DNA of 64,000 nt from Bacillota bacterium. GTDB lineage: Bacteria; Bacillota; Sulfobacillia; JAJZYS01; JAJZLH01. Under the pieces are notes generated by a model, which did not search any database, was not told the origin of the DNA, and saw nothing but the letters and a program-made list of their open reading frames with translations. Position numbers and translations under genes: made by a program. Shown piece by piece: positions 9,304-17,195 of the stretch (positions within the stretch are counted from its first letter, which is position 1; each line of letters begins with the position of its first letter). The stretch is from positions 1-64,000 of the forward strand of contig JAJZLY010000008.1 of NCBI GenBank assembly GCA_021850485.1, read 5' to 3'.

Positions 9304-10520
9304 GTCACCACCGTGTCCTCTCGCATCCTGCGAATCTCCTGATCAGTGTAGCCGAGATCCGCCAGCACCTGGTCGGTGTCCTGGCCGAGCTTTGGTGGTG
9401 TGGTGCCGAGCCGGGGCGGCGTACGGCTCATCTCCAGAGGCGACCCCACGGTACGCCACGGTCCGTGCGGGCCGGCAAGCTCCCAGATCAATCCCATGGC
9501 CTGCAGTTGCGGGTGGGCCAGTACCTCCTCCGCCCGCAAGATGTCGGCAGCAGGTACCTCGGCCTGGCGGCACTGGCGGACCCAGTAGTCGGCTGTGTTG
9601 GTCTGGAAGATCTGTTCCAACTGCTCGATCACCAGGTATCGGTTGGTGACGCGGTCGCGATTTCTCGCAAACCGCTGATCGGTGGCCCACTGAGGCTGTC
9701 CCAGCACCGCACACAGGCGCTGCCACTGCGCATCGTTGGCCACGGCCAGGTTGAAGGCCCGGTCTTGAGCCATAAAGCGCTGGTAGGGCACGATCGAGGC
9801 ATGCGCGGAGCCGAGCCGATTGGGCGCGACCTGCGCGGACAACACCGCCTGGGAGATGTGTGCCTGCCAGCTGACCAGCCCGCCCAGCAGGGTGGTTGCC
9901 ACCACCTGGCCGCGGCCGCTGCGGGTGCGCTCCAAGAGTGCCGCTAAGATCCCAATGGCGGTCCACATCCCGGCGCCGATATCGCCGACTGAAAAAGCTG
10001 CCTTGGTCGGCGGACCGTCTGGCTCACCGCTGGCCGCCATCAGGCCAGACATGCCCTGTGCAATCACGTCGTATCCGGGGGTGGTGCGTTCGGGCCCGCT
10101 CTGCCCGAAGCCACTCATCCGGGCATAGACCAGCCCAGGTTGTCTGGCCAGGCAAACGTCTGGCCCGAAGCCAAGGCTCTCCATGGTCCCGGGTCGGAAA
10201 TTCTCGACCAGCACATCGGCCCGGTCGATCAGGCGCCACAACACCTCGGCCCCAGCTGGCTGGGCGAGATCAAGAGCGATGCTGGCCTTGCTGCGGTTGA
10301 CCGACTGGAAATAGGTGCTCTCGCCGTCGACAAAGGGCGGGCCGAAGGCACGGGCATCATCCCCACTCGGCGGCCGCTCCACCTTGATCACCTCGGCGCC
10401 GAGGTCAGCGAGTATCATGGTGCAGTAGGGTCCGCTCAGGACCCGGCTCAGATCCACAACCCGCACGCCGGCCAACACCCCTGGCGGCTGAGCGGGGTGC
10501 GAAGAGGAGTACGACACCAT
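9300..10520 (-). CDS. CaiB/BaiF family (type III) CoA-transferase
   Basis: 406 residues. The first third has V-V-D-L-S-R-V-L-S-G-P-Y and L-A-D-L-G-A-E-V-I-K-V-E, both standard in this family. An Asp in the V-E-N-F-R-P-G-T region lies near the expected catalytic site. Members transfer CoA between carboxylic acids; the acid used here cannot be read from the sequence. The ATG at 10520 has GGGGGGTGG upstream. Its start codon interlocks with that of hslO on the other strand (CATG at 10518-10521). An acyl-CoA dehydrogenase at 13182-14375 and thl/hbd further on show other acyl-CoA chemistry. Confidence 0.9.
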   Translation of the reverse strand: MVSYSSSHPAQPPGVLAGVRVVDLSRVLSGPYCTMILADLGAEVIKVERPPSGDDARAFGPPFVDGESTYFQSVNRSKASIALDLAQPAGAEVLWRLIDRADVLVENFRPGTMESLGFGPDVCLARQPGLVYARMSGFGQSGPERTTPGYDVIAQGMSGLMAASGEPDGPPTKAAFSVGDIGAGMWTAIGILAALLERTRSGRGQVVATTLLGGLVSWQAHISQAVLSAQVAPNRLGSAHASIVPYQRFMAQDRAFNLAVANDAQWQRLCAVLGQPQWATDQRFARNRDRVTNRYLVIEQLEQIFQTNTADYWVRQCRQAEVPAADILRAEEVLAHPQLQAMGLIWELAGPHGPWRTVGSPLEMSRTPPRLGTTPPKLGQDTDQVLADLGYTDQEIRRMREDTVVT

Positions 10521-11400
10521 GCACCACCCCCCGGACGAGATCTTGCGGGCCAGCAGCGAAGATGGGTGGCTACGGCTGATCGCCGTCCGGACGACGACGC
10601 TGACCGAGTCGGCTCGGCGCCGCCACCACACCTCGCCAGTCGCCACAGCTGCCTTGGGCCGCACCTTGACGGGCTGCCTGATGCTCGGGGAGTTGTCCTT
10701 AGCTGCCGCCAGCAGCAGGCTCACCTTGCGCTTGATCGGCGATGGGCCGCTGGCGGCGGTGATCGCCGACTGCGACGGCCGCGGCCGGGTCCGTGGCTAC
10801 GTCTCTCGGCCGACCGTCGAGTTGCCGCTGCGGGCCGATGGCAAGCTGGCAGTCGGCCAAGCGCTGGGCCACGGACAATTGGTGGTCAGCCGGGACTTGG
10901 CTGACGGCCAGATCTACACGTCATCAGTGCCGATGCAAAGCGGCGAGATCGGAGAGGATCTGGCGGCATACTTAGACGCCTCGGACCAAATCCCCTCCGC
11001 GGTAGGCTTGGGCGTCCGGCTGGACCGATCTGGGCGGGTGGTCGGTGCAGGAGGCTGGCTGGTCCAGCTGATGCCGGGCGGCGAAGCTCATCTGGGCTTG
11101 ATCCAAAACAGCACCGCAAGCATGCCGCCGATCTCTCAGCTGATGGCAGACAGTACCGATCTGTCGGCGGTGCTGGCGCTCCTGGCTCCCGGTCTGAGTG
11201 TCCAGGAATCAAGCCGCCATTCGGTTTCTTTCCGCTGCACCTGTTCGCTCCGGCGGGCCCGGCGGGCGGTCGCCATGTTGGGACCAGACACGCTGGCCGA
11301 CCTGGTCGCAATCGGCCAAGACGTCGAGACCAGGTGCCATTTTTGTAACCGGTGCTTTCGTATTCCGGTCGCCGAGTTCAGCGCGCTGACCGCGCGCTGA
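10519..11400 (+). CDS. hslO: Redox-regulated chaperone Hsp33
   Basis: 293 residues. Hsp33 is a cytoplasmic holdase that unfolds and activates when its zinc-binding cysteines are oxidised. The C-terminal centre is intact: C240-x-C242 and C273-x2-C276, with an extra Cys at 279. The ATG at 10519 has GAAGAGGAGT about nine bases upstream, which lies within the divergent CoA-transferase gene. It is directly followed by the selenoprotein gene, another predicted thiol/selenol redox protein. Confidence 0.95.
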   Translation: MHHPPDEILRASSEDGWLRLIAVRTTTLTESARRRHHTSPVATAALGRTLTGCLMLGELSLAAASSRLTLRLIGDGPLAAVIADCDGRGRVRGYVSRPTVELPLRADGKLAVGQALGHGQLVVSRDLADGQIYTSSVPMQSGEIGEDLAAYLDASDQIPSAVGLGVRLDRSGRVVGAGGWLVQLMPGGEAHLGLIQNSTASMPPISQLMADSTDLSAVLALLAPGLSVQESSRHSVSFRCTCSLRRARRAVAMLGPDTLADLVAIGQDVETRCHFCNRCFRIPVAEFSALTAR

Positions 11401-11420
11401 GCCCGAGTCGGCTTGCGCCT

Positions 11421-11429
11421 TGTTATACT
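11421..11429 (+). promoter_or_regulatory. Extended -10 promoter of the selenoprotein gene
   Basis: TGT-TATACT is an extended -10 element just after the hslO stop, with transcription expected near 11436. No clear -35 box exists, as is usual for extended -10 promoters. It gives the selenoprotein gene a leader of about 30 bases. Confidence 0.5.
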
Positions 11430-11465
11430 GAGTCAATCCTCTACTAGTGCGATGGGAGCATCGGC

Positions 11466-11813
11466 GTGGTACTCTTCTTTCGCCCTGGCTGAACCGCATG
11501 TGATCAGGCGAGGGCGTGGCTCTCGCACAAGCAGGTGACGGTCACGCTCCGTCGCATCGACCTAGATCCGCCGACCGCTGCGCAGTGGGCCAAGGCTGCG
11601 GTCTGGCTCGGCAGTGCCAGGCCGCTTGTGTCAGGGCGTTCCCGGCGGGCACTGGCCCTAGGGATTGACCCCGGGACCCTGTCCGATGCCCAGTTGTTGG
11701 CGCTGTTGTCCCAGGAGCCGGCGCTGGCCCGCCGCCCCCTGCTGATCTCGGACCACGGTGCGGTTTCAGGCTTCAGTGCCGCAGCCTATGAGCGACTGGC
11801 CGCCCTCGGTTGA
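11466..11813 (+). CDS. ArsC/Spx-like selenoprotein (in-frame UGA read as Sec)
   Basis: Read through the TGA at 11490-11492, the frame gives a 115-residue protein, the normal length of the ArsC/Spx/YffB thioredoxin-fold family. Residues 1-12 read V-V-L-F-F-R-P-G-U-T-A-C, a beta strand followed by Sec9-x-x-Cys12 exactly where Spx-type proteins have Cys-x-x-Cys. The helix A-R-A-W-L and a second strand L-R-R-I-D-L follow. The C-terminal half has the family pattern L-L-S-Q-E-P-A-L-A-R-R-P-L-L-I and a later V-S-G-F. The GTG at 11466 has GGGAG seven bases upstream. Starting after the TGA (GTG 11535) would remove the first strand and the active site. Arsenate reductase, thiol reductase or Spx-like regulation are all possible; no partner gene decides. 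Confidence 0.88.
11496..11532 (+). promoter_or_regulatory. Bacterial SECIS-like hairpin after the UGA
   Basis: The lower stem pairs TGTG (11499-11502) with CACA (11526-11529), extended by GC/GC. Above a 6-base bulge is an apical stem CGAGGG/CTCTCG (11509-11514 with 11520-11525, one G-U pair). Its 5-base loop CGTGG contains a GU. The loop is about 24 bases past the UGA, within the distance used by SelB-dependent bacterial SECIS elements. Confidence 0.7.
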
Positions 11814-11922
11814 CCCATTTTCGGACCCATTGGCGCAGCCTTCGGGATCTGAGCCATAAGGACTAGAGCCATCGGCGAATGCCGTTGCCGCCAGGTTCAA
11901 CCAGCGCCCGGCCCGCAATCTG

Positions 11923-13176
11923 ATGGAGATGGGGTTTTCACTGCTCATGCGAACTGCCGCCAAGATCGTGATCTGGGTCGTGGTCGCCGCGCTGGTGGTG
12001 GGGGCAGGCAAACTTGCCTACGATCACTTCCGGGGCGCGAATGCGGGCCTCTCCCTGTCCACCCAGATCAAGACCGATCTGAGTACGGGCGTGCTGGGCA
12101 GTCAGCCGGTAAACATCTTGCTGATCGGCAACAATGCCAGAAACGCCACCTCACCACTGACGCCCGGGCAAGCGGACTTGATCATCGTCGCTCATGTTGA
12201 ACCCGCCCAGCACACAGTGGTGCTGATCACCGTGCCGCGAAACGTCATGGTCGCCTACCCCGGTTACCGGGACACCATCCCCAAATTGAAGTCCTCGTTC
12301 CTGATGGGTGGGCCAGCCCTCGCCGTCAAGTCGGTCAGCCAGGTGCTGGGCATGCCCATTCAGTTCTACGTGGTGTCCGACTTTCAGGGATTCATCGACG
12401 CCATCAACGCCATCGGCGGCGTCACTGTCGACATCCCGTGCAGAATCTACGACCCGCAACACAGCCACGCTGTATTCAACCCCGGTGTCCAGCTCTTGAA
12501 CGGCGCCCAGGCCCTGGCCTACATTCGGGTCCGTCAGAATCTCGCTGGCAGCGGCTGCCGGGTCAACGACTTCCAGCGGATGTCGGTGGCGGTCAGCTTC
12601 ATCAAACTGGTGGAGGCCCAGGCGGTGAAAAATCTCTCGCCCGGCGAGGTGCTCAACCTGATGGGCACCTGGAACAAAGATGTGGCAACCAACTTGAACC
12701 CGGTCCAGGAGGCAGCGATCGCAGCGGTCGCTGATCACGCCACGATTACCCACGTGACGGTTGGTGCCTTGGGCGATTCGATGGAAATTCGCTCGACGGC
12801 CTTTGCCGGCCTCAACCAAGAAGGCGCCATCACCGGCGCCTACTACGACATCTTGACCCCGCAAGAAATCTTGTCGGCGGTCGGGCCCTACGGCGCCAAG
12901 AATCCCACGACCGGATTGCCGGTGCTACCGGCTGCCAGCTCGCTCACCGTGTTTTTGACCAACGACGGCGGCGGTGCGCTCTCGGCTGCCCAATTGCAAA
13001 AATCGGGAATCACCACACACCTGTCCAATCTGGTGCCCCCGAGTACCGGCGTGACCGAGGTCATCTATCCCCCTGGCGAACTGTTGCAGGCCATGGTGGT
13101 CGGCCGGGCTCTTGGCTACAGTGATGAGATTTTAGCCCAGGGTAACGTCCCGGCCCTGGAAGTCATGTCTCGCTGA
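11923..13176 (+). CDS. LytR-CpsA-Psr (LCP) family cell-wall ligase with LytR_C domain
   Basis: 417 residues: an N-terminal membrane anchor (about 9-29), an extracytoplasmic LCP domain (about 60-230), and a C-terminal LytR_C-type domain (about 330-417). The LCP domain has L-I-G-x-N-A-R, A-D-L-I-I-V-A-H and V-P-R-N. LCP enzymes transfer polymers from undecaprenyl carriers to peptidoglycan, which fits a Gram-positive-type wall. The ATG at 11923 is used; the ATG at 11947, behind GATGGGG, gives a tidier N-terminus and is the main alternative. It ends five bases before the convergent acyl-CoA dehydrogenase. The 109 bases upstream show no clear promoter. Confidence 0.88.
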   Translation: MEMGFSLLMRTAAKIVIWVVVAALVVGAGKLAYDHFRGANAGLSLSTQIKTDLSTGVLGSQPVNILLIGNNARNATSPLTPGQADLIIVAHVEPAQHTVVLITVPRNVMVAYPGYRDTIPKLKSSFLMGGPALAVKSVSQVLGMPIQFYVVSDFQGFIDAINAIGGVTVDIPCRIYDPQHSHAVFNPGVQLLNGAQALAYIRVRQNLAGSGCRVNDFQRMSVAVSFIKLVEAQAVKNLSPGEVLNLMGTWNKDVATNLNPVQEAAIAAVADHATITHVTVGALGDSMEIRSTAFAGLNQEGAITGAYYDILTPQEILSAVGPYGAKNPTTGLPVLPAASSLTVFLTNDGGGALSAAQLQKSGITTHLSNLVPPSTGVTEVIYPPGELLQAMVVGRALGYSDEILAQGNVPALEVMSR

Positions 13177-13181
13177 GCTGC

Positions 13182-14375
13182 CTAGGCCCCTGAGTTCTGG
13201 GCGGGGGCGCTAAAAGCGTCCAGGCCGGTCAGGTCCCGTCCGATGATCAGGGTATGGATCTCATAAGTCCCTTCGTAGGTGTCGACCGTCTCCAGGTTGG
13301 CCATGTGGCGCATGGCCCGATATTCGGTGGTAATCCCGTTGCCTCCCAGTAGTTCCCGGCCCATGCGCGCCACTTCCAGAGCGGCCCGAGTGTTGTTGCG
13401 CTTGGCCAGCGACACCTGGGCGTAGCGCAACTCCCCGGCTTCCTTCAGCCGGCCCAGTTGGAGCGCTGTGAGTTGCGCTGCGGTCAAACGGCTGAGCATG
13501 TCGACCAGCCGCTCTTGCACCAGCTGCGTGCCAGCCAGCGGGTGGCCAAAGGCGGTCCGCTGTCCGGTGTAGGCCAGTGCTTCATTGAAGCAGTCCATGG
13601 CAGCTCCGACCACGCCGCAGGCGATGCCAAAGCGGGCTTGGGTGAGACAGGCGAGCGGTGCCCCCAGGCCCTTGGCCTCGGGCAGGCGGGCCTCGTCTGC
13701 GACCTTCACCCCGTCTAGCATCAGGTCAGAGGTATGAGATGCCCGCATCGAAGCCTTAGTGTGGACGTCTTTGGCCGTGAATCCGGCCGTTTCGCGCTCC
13801 ACCAGGAAGCCCAAGATGGCGCCGCCCTCCTCTCTGGCCCACACCACCGCCACATCGGCCAGGGTGCCGTTGGTGATCCAGCGTTTGACACCGTCCAGCA
13901 CCCAGCCAGAGCCATCGCGCCGAGCCCGGGTGCGCATGGCGCCGGGATCCGAACCGGCGTCTGGCTCGGTCAGCCCGAAGCAGCCGATGGCCTGGCCTTT
14001 TGCCATCTTGGGCAGCCAGCGCCGCCGCTGCACTTCCGAACCGAAGCGCCAGATGGCGTACATGCTGAGCGCACTTTGCACCGAAGCGAAGCTGCGCAGG
14101 CCGGAGTCGCCGCGTTCGAGTTCTTGCATAATCAGGCCATAGGCAACGTCCGAGATGCCGGCCCCGCCGTACTCTGGCGGCAAGGTCGGCCCGAAAATGC
14201 CCAGTTCACCCATCTTGGCCACGAGACCGATCGGGAAGGTTCCGTCTAGCCAGTGCTGGCCAATGGACGGAGCCACCTCAGCAGCCACAAACTCGGCGAC
14301 CACGTTGCGAATTGAGCGCTCCTCGTCGGTGAGCAGCCGCTCGATCTGCAGGTAGTCAGGGCCCGTCTCAGGCAC
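13182..14375 (-). CDS. Acyl-CoA dehydrogenase, glutaryl-CoA dehydrogenase-like
   Basis: 397 residues, FAD enzyme. The middle part carries C-F-G-L-T-E-P-D-A-G-S-D-P and K-R-W-I-T-N-G-T as in glutaryl-CoA dehydrogenases. The region D-T-Y-E-G-T-Y-E-I-H near residue 370 holds the catalytic-base glutamate of that subgroup. The likely reaction is alpha,beta-dehydrogenation of an acyl-CoA; glutaryl-CoA is the best guess by similarity only. The GTG at 14375 has GGGGAGGA five bases upstream. It diverges from the MFS exporter. Confidence 0.88.
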   Translation of the reverse strand: MPETGPDYLQIERLLTDEERSIRNVVAEFVAAEVAPSIGQHWLDGTFPIGLVAKMGELGIFGPTLPPEYGGAGISDVAYGLIMQELERGDSGLRSFASVQSALSMYAIWRFGSEVQRRRWLPKMAKGQAIGCFGLTEPDAGSDPGAMRTRARRDGSGWVLDGVKRWITNGTLADVAVVWAREEGGAILGFLVERETAGFTAKDVHTKASMRASHTSDLMLDGVKVADEARLPEAKGLGAPLACLTQARFGIACGVVGAAMDCFNEALAYTGQRTAFGHPLAGTQLVQERLVDMLSRLTAAQLTALQLGRLKEAGELRYAQVSLAKRNNTRAALEVARMGRELLGGNGITTEYRAMRHMANLETVDTYEGTYEIHTLIIGRDLTGLDAFSAPAQNSGA

Positions 14376-14409
14376 AGATGTCCTCCCCTTCGGCGTGAAA
14401 ATCTTCCTC

Positions 14410-14415
14410 ATTATA
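14410..14415 (-). promoter_or_regulatory. -10 box for the acyl-CoA dehydrogenase gene
   Basis: A perfect TATAAT on the minus strand lies 35 bases before the GTG start. No convincing -35 box is found 16-18 bases upstream, so an activator or a weak promoter is possible. Confidence 0.35.
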
Positions 14416-14491
14416 CCCGGCCCTGAGCCTCTGGCCGCACTGGCGTCTGTCACCTAGAGTAGGAAGTGCCCGCAATAAGGAGGCCAACTGC

Positions 14492-15811
14492 TTGCCCGCC
14501 GATCGCCGCTTCCTGTCGATCTACCTGTTCGGAGTGTTCATCGGAGCCCTGGACACCAACATCTTGGGACCAGCTCTACCGCTTGTCGCCCACACCTTTG
14601 CGACCACTTTGGCGTGGACCGCCTGGACCATCACCGCCTACACCGCTGCCTATATCGCCAGCACCGTACTGGCGGGACCGGGCGGGGACCGCATCGGGCG
14701 GCGCAGTTTCTTCGTGGCCGGCATCGGCCTGTTCGGCGCAGCGTCGCTCCTGGCGGCCTTGTCGCCAAACCTGCCGCTCTTCTTGGTGGCCCGGGTGTTG
14801 CAAGGGGCCGGCGCCGGTCTGGTCTACCCCAACGCCCAGGCCGAGGGGATGCGGTCTTTCCCTGAAGAAAGGCGGGGCATGGCGCTGGGACTATTCGGGG
14901 CCGTCTTTGGCTTGGCCGCCATCATCGGTCCCAATCTCGGTGGGCTTTTGGCCCAATCCTTCGGCTGGCCCTCCATCTTTTTGGTGAACGTCCCTCTGGC
15001 TGCGATCGTCTTGGTGCTCAGCCGCCGGCTTCCCAAATCAGAACGCCACCCGCAAGGTGGTGTTCCTGACGTCTGGGGCGGGGTGCTGTTCTCACTGACC
15101 CTGGTCTGCCTCCTGCTGGCGCTGAGTGCGGCATCCCTGATCAGCCTGATCTGGCTGGCAGCAGCCTTGCTGCTCGGTGCGACCTTTGCCCTGCGCCAGC
15201 GGCGGGCCTCGATCCCGTTCTTGGACACCAAACCGCTGCAGACGCCAGCTGGCGCCTTCATGATGGCGGCGGCTGCCATCATCGGCCTGGACCTGGCAGC
15301 CGCCGTCTTCGTGCCGGCCTTGGCGCAGCGCCAGCTGCACTTTTCGGTCCTGATGTCCGGTGTGGCCCTGATGCCGGCGGCCGTGGTTGGCGCAGTGCTG
15401 GCCGGGGCGGCCGGCGTGCTCGTCGATCGACTGGGCGCCCGGTTGGTGCTCCAGGTAGGATTGGCGGCAGCCGGTGTGGGTGGGGTGCTTCTCGCCCTGC
15501 CCGATCTTGGCGTCGCGCGCTTCATCGTGGCGATGGGTTTTTTTGGCTTCGGCACCGCCTTCACGCTGGGCGCACCGATCAACCGACTGGCCACGTTGCT
15601 CTATCGCAAGGAGCAACTTGGCGAGGCACTGTCCTTGGTGGCAGTGGCCCGGGCGGTGGGATTGATGGTTGGCCCGGTGGTGTTCGGCCTACTGATCACC
15701 GGTTCCGGTTTCGCTGCACCGTTTTGGCTGCTGGCCGCCGCCTCCGTGGTCGGAGTTGGCCTCTTGTTTCGCGTTGCCAACCATCGCCAGCCAGCTACCC
15801 CAGCCTCATGA
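14492..15811 (+). CDS. MFS transporter, DHA2-like drug exporter
   Basis: 439 residues with about 12-14 hydrophobic helices. The motif G-D-R-I-G-R-R-S between helices 2 and 3 and the later G-P-N-L-G-G mark a drug:proton antiporter of the major facilitator superfamily. The start is a TTG with AAGGAGG eight bases upstream; the protein then begins P-A-D-R-R-F-L-S-I-Y. The substrate is unknown. Its stop overlaps the convergent ctaA stop by six bases. Confidence 0.88.
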   Translation: MPADRRFLSIYLFGVFIGALDTNILGPALPLVAHTFATTLAWTAWTITAYTAAYIASTVLAGPGGDRIGRRSFFVAGIGLFGAASLLAALSPNLPLFLVARVLQGAGAGLVYPNAQAEGMRSFPEERRGMALGLFGAVFGLAAIIGPNLGGLLAQSFGWPSIFLVNVPLAAIVLVLSRRLPKSERHPQGGVPDVWGGVLFSLTLVCLLLALSAASLISLIWLAAALLLGATFALRQRRASIPFLDTKPLQTPAGAFMMAAAAIIGLDLAAAVFVPALAQRQLHFSVLMSGVALMPAAVVGAVLAGAAGVLVDRLGARLVLQVGLAAAGVGGVLLALPDLGVARFIVAMGFFGFGTAFTLGAPINRLATLLYRKEQLGEALSLVAVARAVGLMVGPVVFGLLITGSGFAAPFWLLAAASVVGVGLLFRVANHRQPATPAS

Positions 15812-16720
15812 GGTCTCCCGGACTCCGTCCGAGCCGCTGATCAGAGCGGCCACCAGCAGGTAGCCAATCGCCACAAACAGGATCGACACCAAGCCAACGT
15901 GGATCAACACCGCCCAGGTGGCGATGTGCGAGAGCACCAGCACCACGCCGCTCACGATCTGTAACAGCACCATGCCCAGAGCCACATGTGCGGCCCGGTA
16001 GGCGTCCGGTCGGGTGGCCCGGCTCCGCCGAGCCAAAAGCACCGTCAGCACGACCAGCACGAATAGTCCGATCGCCACCGCTCGGTGCACCTCATCGAGC
16101 TGGACCAGCGGCAATTGACTGGCCCTCGGTGTAACCGTGCACAACGGCCAGGTCAGGCAGGCCACGCCGGCGTTTTGATGGGCAACGAAGGCCCCGAGAT
16201 AGACCGCCAGATAGAGGTAGATGAAGAGCACTACAGACAGCCAGCGCAGTCCCAGCGGCAGCGCGCCGGTGGGGACTTGCCGCTGGCTGAGGGCCACCGC
16301 CAGCAAACTGGTGGCAGCCAGGGCGATCAGGGCGAAGCCGAAGTGCAGCGCCAAGACGGGGGCCGACTCTGGCGAGATCACATCGGCAGCGCCGATGGCG
16401 GCCTGCACCAAGATGAACAAGACAGCCACCGCCGCCAGATAACGTTCCACTGCAACCTGGCGCCGGCGCCAGACCCAAATGGCCAAGCCAACGACCAACA
16501 CCGAGATGATGGCCGCCAGGGCTCGGTGGCTAAACTCGATCAGCGGGTGAAAGGCGATGTCCGGGATGAACTGCCCCTTGCACAGCGGCCACGACCCGCC
16601 GCATCCTTGGCCAGAGTTGGTGAAGGTGACCACAAAGCCCATCTCCACCAGCAGCAGAGTGGCCACTGACGAGATCCAGGCCAAAAGCCGCATCGGCCGG
16701 GGAGCTGGCTGATCACGCAT
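15806..16720 (-). CDS. ctaA: Heme A synthase CtaA
   Basis: 304 residues, eight predicted helices in two four-helix halves. It converts heme O to heme A for the oxidase encoded upstream. Histidines expected to bind heme are visible in F-S-H-R and A-L-H-F in the first half and E-V-H-R and L-I-H-V in the second. A Cys pair in the first external loop (Q-G-C-G-G-S-W-P-L-C) is as in Bacillus-type CtaA. The ATG at 16720 has AGGTGA six bases upstream. It is the last gene of the oxidase operon; ctaB (heme O synthase) is not in the window. Confidence 0.93.
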   Translation of the reverse strand: MRDQPAPRPMRLLAWISSVATLLLVEMGFVVTFTNSGQGCGGSWPLCKGQFIPDIAFHPLIEFSHRALAAIISVLVVGLAIWVWRRRQVAVERYLAAVAVLFILVQAAIGAADVISPESAPVLALHFGFALIALAATSLLAVALSQRQVPTGALPLGLRWLSVVLFIYLYLAVYLGAFVAHQNAGVACLTWPLCTVTPRASQLPLVQLDEVHRAVAIGLFVLVVLTVLLARRSRATRPDAYRAAHVALGMVLLQIVSGVVLVLSHIATWAVLIHVGLVSILFVAIGYLLVAALISGSDGVRETS

Positions 16721-16741
16721 GATGGTCACCTGGCTTCCGGA

Positions 16742-17194
16742 TCAATGTCCGGTCAGGGCTTGCAGGACATTGGTGGTCGCGCCCGCTGGGAACACGATGT
16801 ACAGCAATAAGAACACCATCAGCCCAGAGCCAGCGGCGATCAGCCACAAGGTGGCGGTCCATGGTGCGACCCGGCGGTGGCGCCCAAAGCGGGCGGTCAG
16901 GGCTAGGCGCAGTGTGATGATGCCCAAAACGCCAGCCACCGTGGCCAAGGTGGCATGGGTCTGCAAAAAGACCTGGTAAAAGGTGCTCCAGGTGAGCGGG
17001 CCGCCGAAGCTAGTGTCTCCCACCAGCAGCGTCTTCACCACGTAGGTGACGAAGAACAGCCCACCCAGCCAGCTGGCCCAGATCATCAGCCGGCGGTGCA
17101 CGGCGATCTGGTGGCTCCGGATGGCCCGCCACCCGAAGGCCAAGCAGAGCGCCGATGAAATCATGAACGCTTCGTTCAAATAGGCTAGCCACAT
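16742..17194 (-). CDS. ctaM: DUF420 oxidase assembly protein CtaM-like
   Basis: 150 residues, four transmembrane helices. It matches the DUF420/YozB group, whose Bacillus and Staphylococcus members (CtaM) are needed to make active heme-A oxidases. Conserved histidines occur in H-R-R-L-M and in Q-T-H-A-T-L-A-T. It sits between ctaG and ctaA, which supports the assembly role. Confidence 0.85.
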   Translation of the reverse strand: MWLAYLNEAFMISSALCLAFGWRAIRSHQIAVHRRLMIWASWLGGLFFVTYVVKTLLVGDTSFGGPLTWSTFYQVFLQTHATLATVAGVLGIITLRLALTARFGRHRRVAPWTATLWLIAAGSGLMVFLLLYIVFPAGATTNVLQALTGH

Positions 17195-17195
17195 C

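Noticed and set aside
11535-11813. A 92-residue protein starting at GTG 11535
   Set aside because: It would begin inside the fold without its first strand and active site and has no good Shine-Dalgarno; the frame through the UGA at 11490 explains the data better.
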